Source of the DNA: an uncultured Bacteroidales bacterium
Lineage (GTDB): Bacteria > Bacteroidota > Bacteroidia > Bacteroidales > UBA932
DNA length: 64,000 nt
Reading direction: 5' to 3'
Assembly: GCA_949289565.1 (NCBI GenBank)
Contig: CASEOO010000020.1
Coordinates: forward strand, 1 to 64,000
How positions within the stretch are numbered: position 1 is the stretch's first letter; each line of letters opens with the position of its first letter. The notes under the pieces are model-generated. The model was not told the origin of the DNA, searched no databases, and saw nothing but the letters and a program-made list of their open reading frames with translations. The translations under genes and the position numbers were made by a program. Below, one piece after another: positions 60,354-64,000 of this stretch.

Positions 60354-60854
60354 ATGGCAACAGTAAAATTCAACGGGACTCCCGTGGCACTTTGCGGAGA
60401 GCTTCCTGCAGTCGGTGAAGACGCCCCTAAATTCGGAGGTGTCAAAGGTGACCTCACTACGGTACATCTTCCTGATTTTCTCGGAAAGAAAGTGGTGCTC
60501 AACATATTCCCGAGCCTTGACACACCGGTATGTGCCGCTTCAGTAAGGAAATTCAACCAGATGGCAGCATCAATGCCTGACACTGCAGTCCTCTGCGTGT
60601 CAAGAGATCTTCCATTCGCACAGTCCAGATTCTGCACAGCTGAAGGAATCGAAAACGTAATCCCTCTTTCCGTGTTCAGATGCCATCATTTCGATGAAAG
60701 GTATGGCCTGACCATGACAGAAGGCCCTCTCAAAGGACTTACAGCGAGGGCCGTGATCATCGTGGACGAAAAGGGAAAAATCATCTACGAAGAACTTGTA
60801 CCTGAAATCACGGCCGAGCCTGACTACGAAGCTGCCCTCAATGCACTGAAATAA
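60354..60854 (+). CDS. tpx: Thiol peroxidase (Tpx, atypical 2-Cys peroxiredoxin)
   Basis: A 166-residue periplasm-free peroxiredoxin: the peroxidatic cysteine is Cys60 in PSLDTPVCAASVRKF and the resolving cysteine is Cys94 in SRDLPFAQSRFC, the spacing expected for Tpx. No signal peptide. It reduces lipid and hydrogen peroxides using thioredoxin. ATG 60354 is preferred; a TTG nine bases earlier is unlikely. Followed by a hairpin. Confidence 0.95.
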   Translation: MATVKFNGTPVALCGELPAVGEDAPKFGGVKGDLTTVHLPDFLGKKVVLNIFPSLDTPVCAASVRKFNQMAASMPDTAVLCVSRDLPFAQSRFCTAEGIENVIPLSVFRCHHFDERYGLTMTEGPLKGLTARAVIIVDEKGKIIYEELVPEITAEPDYEAALNALK

Positions 60855-60861
60855 ACACAAA

Positions 60862-60902
60862 AGCGGAGTTTGTCCATGGCATGATGCCGGCCGGACTCCG
60901 CT
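60862..60902 (+). terminator. Hairpin after tpx
   Basis: AGCGGAGT (60862-60869) pairs with ACTCCGCT (60895-60902), 8 bp, with a 25-base partly paired loop. The T-run is short (ATTT). Likely terminator. Confidence 0.5.
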
Positions 60903-60920
60903 ATTTCAACATTTCCAAAT

Positions 60921-63900
60921 ATGAACACAGTAGAACCGGTAAGCCTGAAAGAACTTATCGTGACAGACTATCGTGCCCTGATGAGCTACAGGGTGAGGAA
61001 AATCCTGATGATATGCAGCAACTATGATGCATTCATCCTCGAAGAAGACGGGCAGATAGAGGCGCAGATATACAAGGAATATATAGAACTTAACCTGAGC
61101 AACCCGCCTCAGTTCGTGTGGGTGACATCATCGGCAGAAGCGGAGAAGGTCCTGGACTCGGAACACAACCATATCGACATGGTCATCTGCATGTACAATG
61201 ACAAGGACCGTGACATCTTCAATTTTACGAAAAGACTGAAATCCAGAACATCAGACAATCCGCAAGGGAAAAAGATTCCTTTCATTCTGCTGACCCATTT
61301 CTCCCGCGAGATTCACCGCAGGCTGGAGAAGCAGGACCGCTCATGTGTAGACTATGTGTTCAGCTGGAACGGAAATGCAGAACTGATAGTAGCCATAGTC
61401 AAACTTTTCGAAGATTTCATAAACGCGGACAACGACATCCTGAAGGTCGGAGTGCAGTCCATCCTGCTGGTGGAAGACTCAGTCCGCTATTATTCCACAT
61501 ATCTTCCGGAACTCTACAAACTGGTGCTTAAACAGAGCGCGGAATTTCTGAAAGAAACTCTGAACGAGAAACAGCGTAAGCTCAGGAAGCGCTCCCGCCC
61601 GAAAATCCTCCTGGCCACGAACTACGAAGATGCCATAAACCTGTACAGGAAATACAGGAACAACATGCTGGGCATCATCTCTGACGTAGGTTTCGTCCTG
61701 CACAAAAATGATCCGCAGGAAACCGAAAAGGCAGATGCGGGCATCGACCTGGTGAAGCTCGTGAAGGAAGATGATCCATACATGCCTGTGATACTCCAGT
61801 CCTCGCAAGGCGACATGGCTGAAGTCGCCGAAAAGCTCGGAGTCGGCTTCCTGAAAAAATATTCTAAGACACTGATCATCCAGCTGTCCGAGTATATAAG
61901 GGAAGAATTCGAGTTCGGAGACTTCGTCTTCAGAGACAAAGACAGGCAGGAATATGGCCGTGCGGCCAATTTGAGCGAGCTCCAGGAATGCATACAGACC
62001 ATTCCGGACGACGTGCTCATATACAACACCTCGAAAAACATGCTTTCCAAATGGTTCTTCGCCCGCGGACTTTTCACCCTGGCGAACCAGTTCAGGAAAG
62101 TGCATGAAAACCATTTCAATACCACAGCCGAGCTCAGGAACTATGTCTCCCAGCAGATACATGACTATCATGCCCTGAACGGAAGAGGCATCATAGCGCA
62201 CTTTGACAAAGACACTTACGGCAAATACATCTGGTTCTCACGCGCCGGAGAGGGATCTTTAGGAGGAAAGGCCAGAGGACTGGCATTCCTGAATACCCTG
62301 ATCGCCAAATACCGCCTCACAAACCGCTACGAAGGAGTGAAAATCTCCACTCCGCGGACACTCGTGGTCGCGACAGACTATTTCGATCAGTTCATCATGG
62401 AAAACGACCTGCAGTATGTCATAGACGCAGACATATCTGATGAGGAAATCTTGTCAGAATTCGTATCGTCCAGGCTTCCGGAAGAACTGGTGGAAGAACT
62501 CAAGGCCTTTCTCAAGACAGTGGACACCCCGCTGGCAGTCCGCTCAAGCTCGAAGCTCGAAGACAGCAACTACCAGCCGTTCGCAGGGGTTTACTCCACT
62601 TACATGATACCTCTTACCGAGAACAAGGACCAGATGCTCAGGCTGCTGAGGAAGGCGGTCAAGAGTGTATATGCATCGGCGTTTTTCAACGGCAGCAGGA
62701 CATACATCCACACCACAGGGAATCTCCTGAGCGAGGAAAAGATGGCGGTCATCATCCAGAGCATCTGCGGCACTAAACATGGAGAACTCTACTATCCTAT
62801 GCTCTCCGGGGTGGCCAGGTCTGTGAATTTCTACCCAATCGGAAAGGAAAAGCCGGAGGACGGTGTCGTGAATCTAGCATTCGGTCTGGGAAAGACCGTC
62901 GTAGACGGTGGAAATACCCTTAGATTCATCCCGAAATTCCCGAAAAAGATACTCCAGCTGTCCGACATGAAGATAGCGTTGAACGACACGCAGAAGACGA
63001 TGTACGCACTCGACCTCAGGCCAGGAGCATTCATGCTCTCACGCGACGATTCTGTGAATCTGGTGAATCTGCCGATATCGGAGGCTCTGAAAGAATACAA
63101 TCATCCTGAACTGGTGGCATCGACATTCAGCACAGCAGACAACCGGATGGTTCCCGGCATAAACGCATCAGGCCCGCGCATCATCACATTCGACTACATC
63201 CTGAAATACGGACGCTACCCCCTCGCACAGGTGCTTTCCGACCTGCTGGTGATGTGCAGGGAAGAGATGATGTGCGACGTGGAGATGGAATTCGCCATGG
63301 ACGTCATCCCGGACAGCCCGTCACAGGAATGTGTCATCAAGCTGCTCCAGGTCCGCCCGGTAGTGGACTATGCGGAAGAACAGGACATCTCCATAGACCA
63401 GGTGATGGAGCATATGGAGCATGTGCTCATACGTTCAGGGAATGCCCTCGGCTCAGGGGAAATATCCGGACTGTCGCACATTCTGTATGTAGACCCTGAA
63501 CTGTTTGACAGCGCCAAGACGAAAGAAATAGCGGCCGAAATTTCTCAGATAAACAAGGAACTGAAAGACAAAGGAAATTCATATCTGCTGATAGGGCCGG
63601 GGCGCTGGGGCTCTTCCGACCCGTGGCTTGGAATACCTGTGCTGTGGAGCAATATCTCGGAAGCGAAGCTGATAGTGGAATGCGCCATTCCTGGCTTCCG
63701 CATCGAGCCGAGCCAGGGAACACATTTCTTCCAGAACATTACATCACTGGGAGTAGGCTACCTGACTATTGACACAGTCCTGGATGAGAAGGCTATGGAT
63801 ACATCTTTCCTCGACAGCCTGAACTGCGTCAGGAAAGGCCGCTTCGTGAAACTCTACGAAGCCCCTGCCTCGCTTGCCGCATTCATCGACCGCAAATCGA

Positions 63901-63929
63901 ACCAGGCCGTCATCGGCACGCTGAAATGA
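60921..63929 (+). CDS. PEP-synthase-like ATP-grasp protein with N-terminal receiver-like domains
   Basis: A 1002-residue protein. Residues about 25-165 (KILMICSNYDAFILEEDGQI; IDMVICMYNDKDRD) and about 178-330 (SILLVEDSVRYYST; MLGIISDVGFVLH; MPVILQSSQGD) resemble two response-regulator receiver domains. The remainder is the PEP synthase / pyruvate phosphate dikinase N-terminal ATP-grasp domain (GGKARGLAFLNTL; DTPLAVRSSSKLEDSNYQPF; VVNLAFGLGKTVVDGG; LLQVRPVV). The central phospho-histidine (TxHA-type) and the C-terminal PEP-binding barrel of real PEP synthase are not seen, so it may not make PEP. It is probably a signalling or ATP-dependent phosphotransfer protein; homologues are usually annotated as PEP synthase. 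Confidence 0.75.
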   Translation: MNTVEPVSLKELIVTDYRALMSYRVRKILMICSNYDAFILEEDGQIEAQIYKEYIELNLSNPPQFVWVTSSAEAEKVLDSEHNHIDMVICMYNDKDRDIFNFTKRLKSRTSDNPQGKKIPFILLTHFSREIHRRLEKQDRSCVDYVFSWNGNAELIVAIVKLFEDFINADNDILKVGVQSILLVEDSVRYYSTYLPELYKLVLKQSAEFLKETLNEKQRKLRKRSRPKILLATNYEDAINLYRKYRNNMLGIISDVGFVLHKNDPQETEKADAGIDLVKLVKEDDPYMPVILQSSQGDMAEVAEKLGVGFLKKYSKTLIIQLSEYIREEFEFGDFVFRDKDRQEYGRAANLSELQECIQTIPDDVLIYNTSKNMLSKWFFARGLFTLANQFRKVHENHFNTTAELRNYVSQQIHDYHALNGRGIIAHFDKDTYGKYIWFSRAGEGSLGGKARGLAFLNTLIAKYRLTNRYEGVKISTPRTLVVATDYFDQFIMENDLQYVIDADISDEEILSEFVSSRLPEELVEELKAFLKTVDTPLAVRSSSKLEDSNYQPFAGVYSTYMIPLTENKDQMLRLLRKAVKSVYASAFFNGSRTYIHTTGNLLSEEKMAVIIQSICGTKHGELYYPMLSGVARSVNFYPIGKEKPEDGVVNLAFGLGKTVVDGGNTLRFIPKFPKKILQLSDMKIALNDTQKTMYALDLRPGAFMLSRDDSVNLVNLPISEALKEYNHPELVASTFSTADNRMVPGINASGPRIITFDYILKYGRYPLAQVLSDLLVMCREEMMCDVEMEFAMDVIPDSPSQECVIKLLQVRPVVDYAEEQDISIDQVMEHMEHVLIRSGNALGSGEISGLSHILYVDPELFDSAKTKEIAAEISQINKELKDKGNSYLLIGPGRWGSSDPWLGIPVLWSNISEAKLIVECAIPGFRIEPSQGTHFFQNITSLGVGYLTIDTVLDEKAMDTSFLDSLNCVRKGRFVKLYEAPASLAAFIDRKSNQAVIGTLK

Positions 63930-63932
63930 TGC

Positions 63933-63965
63933 GAGGGTGACCCGAACCGATTCCGGGCCACCCTC
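63933..63965 (+). terminator. Hairpin after the ATP-grasp gene
   Basis: GAGGGTG and CACCCTC (63933-63939 and 63959-63965) pair, extended by CCCG/CGGG inside with one bulge. It begins 3 bases after the stop at 63929; followed by AAACG with no T-run. Likely terminator. Confidence 0.5.
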
Positions 63966-64000
63966 AAACGTCTCTGAAGAACTCAACTGCTGAAAACAGT

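Overview
The window reads as chromosomal DNA of a Bacteroidota bacterium, most likely order Bacteroidales. Many genes are preceded by the Bacteroidota-type -7 promoter element TAnnTTTG, several with a TTG/TTTG about 19-21 bp further upstream, and Shine-Dalgarno sequences are scarce. The gene content fits: DUF3467, a DUF5723 outer-membrane protein, TM2/CD225/DUF2752 membrane proteins, a lipidated Omp85 protein and a Bacteroidota-type fold-III arginine decarboxylase. A cysteate-synthase-like gene points to a sulfonolipid maker such as Alistipes or Odoribacter relatives; that family placement is inference. No rRNA, tRNA, CRISPR array or insertion sequence was found.

Layout: 1-0.5 kb holds gene debris (the tail of an AlbA_2/Schlafen-type ATP-binding protein and an orphan reading frame). 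0.55-3.0 kb has a CobW-type metal GTPase and a SotB-like exporter. 3.2-13.8 kb is the most unusual part: a secreted caspase-like peptidase, an ECF sigma factor overlapping a single-pass membrane protein with anti-sigma topology, an HD protein on the other strand, a YbjN-like protein, a secreted TPR-CHAT peptidase, a large AlbA_2 protein on the other strand, and a secreted TPR-retropepsin. This is a candidate protease-controlled envelope signalling system. 13.8-17.6 kb carries AraC, acyltransferase, HD and BASS-transporter genes. 17.7-28.6 kb is housekeeping (DUF3467, KdsC, Maf, ValS, YbgC-type thioesterase, ABC-F, RlmB, dipeptidase, CinA, PyrD).

28.7-33.4 kb contains an HTH regulator, an AT-rich divergent region with evenly spaced dyads, queA, a PlsC-like acyltransferase and two small membrane-associated proteins. 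33.5-38.5 kb is an envelope operon (1194-residue lipoprotein plus DUF5723 protein). RlmD follows. 40.1-45.3 kb is a five-gene heterodisulfide-reductase-like electron-transfer cluster; 50 bp after it comes the cysteate-synthase-like gene, then an MscS channel. 47.7-52.2 kb, on the minus strand, has a flavodiiron protein, two small beta-barrel proteins, a GNAT enzyme and pyruvate kinase. RarA, a trio of small membrane proteins, an Omp85 lipoprotein, arginine decarboxylase, a TrmH-type methylase, a lipoprotein, thiol peroxidase and a PEP-synthase-like ATP-grasp protein with receiver domains close the window.

The strongest candidates for something new are the caspase / sigma / CHAT / retropepsin region and the Hdr-like cluster beside cysteate synthase. 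Smaller points are the 24-bp-spaced operator-like dyads in front of the HTH gene, clusters of tiny stem-loops between genes, and a roughly 160-residue repeat in the giant lipoprotein. All functional calls come from reading translated sequence; no database search was run.
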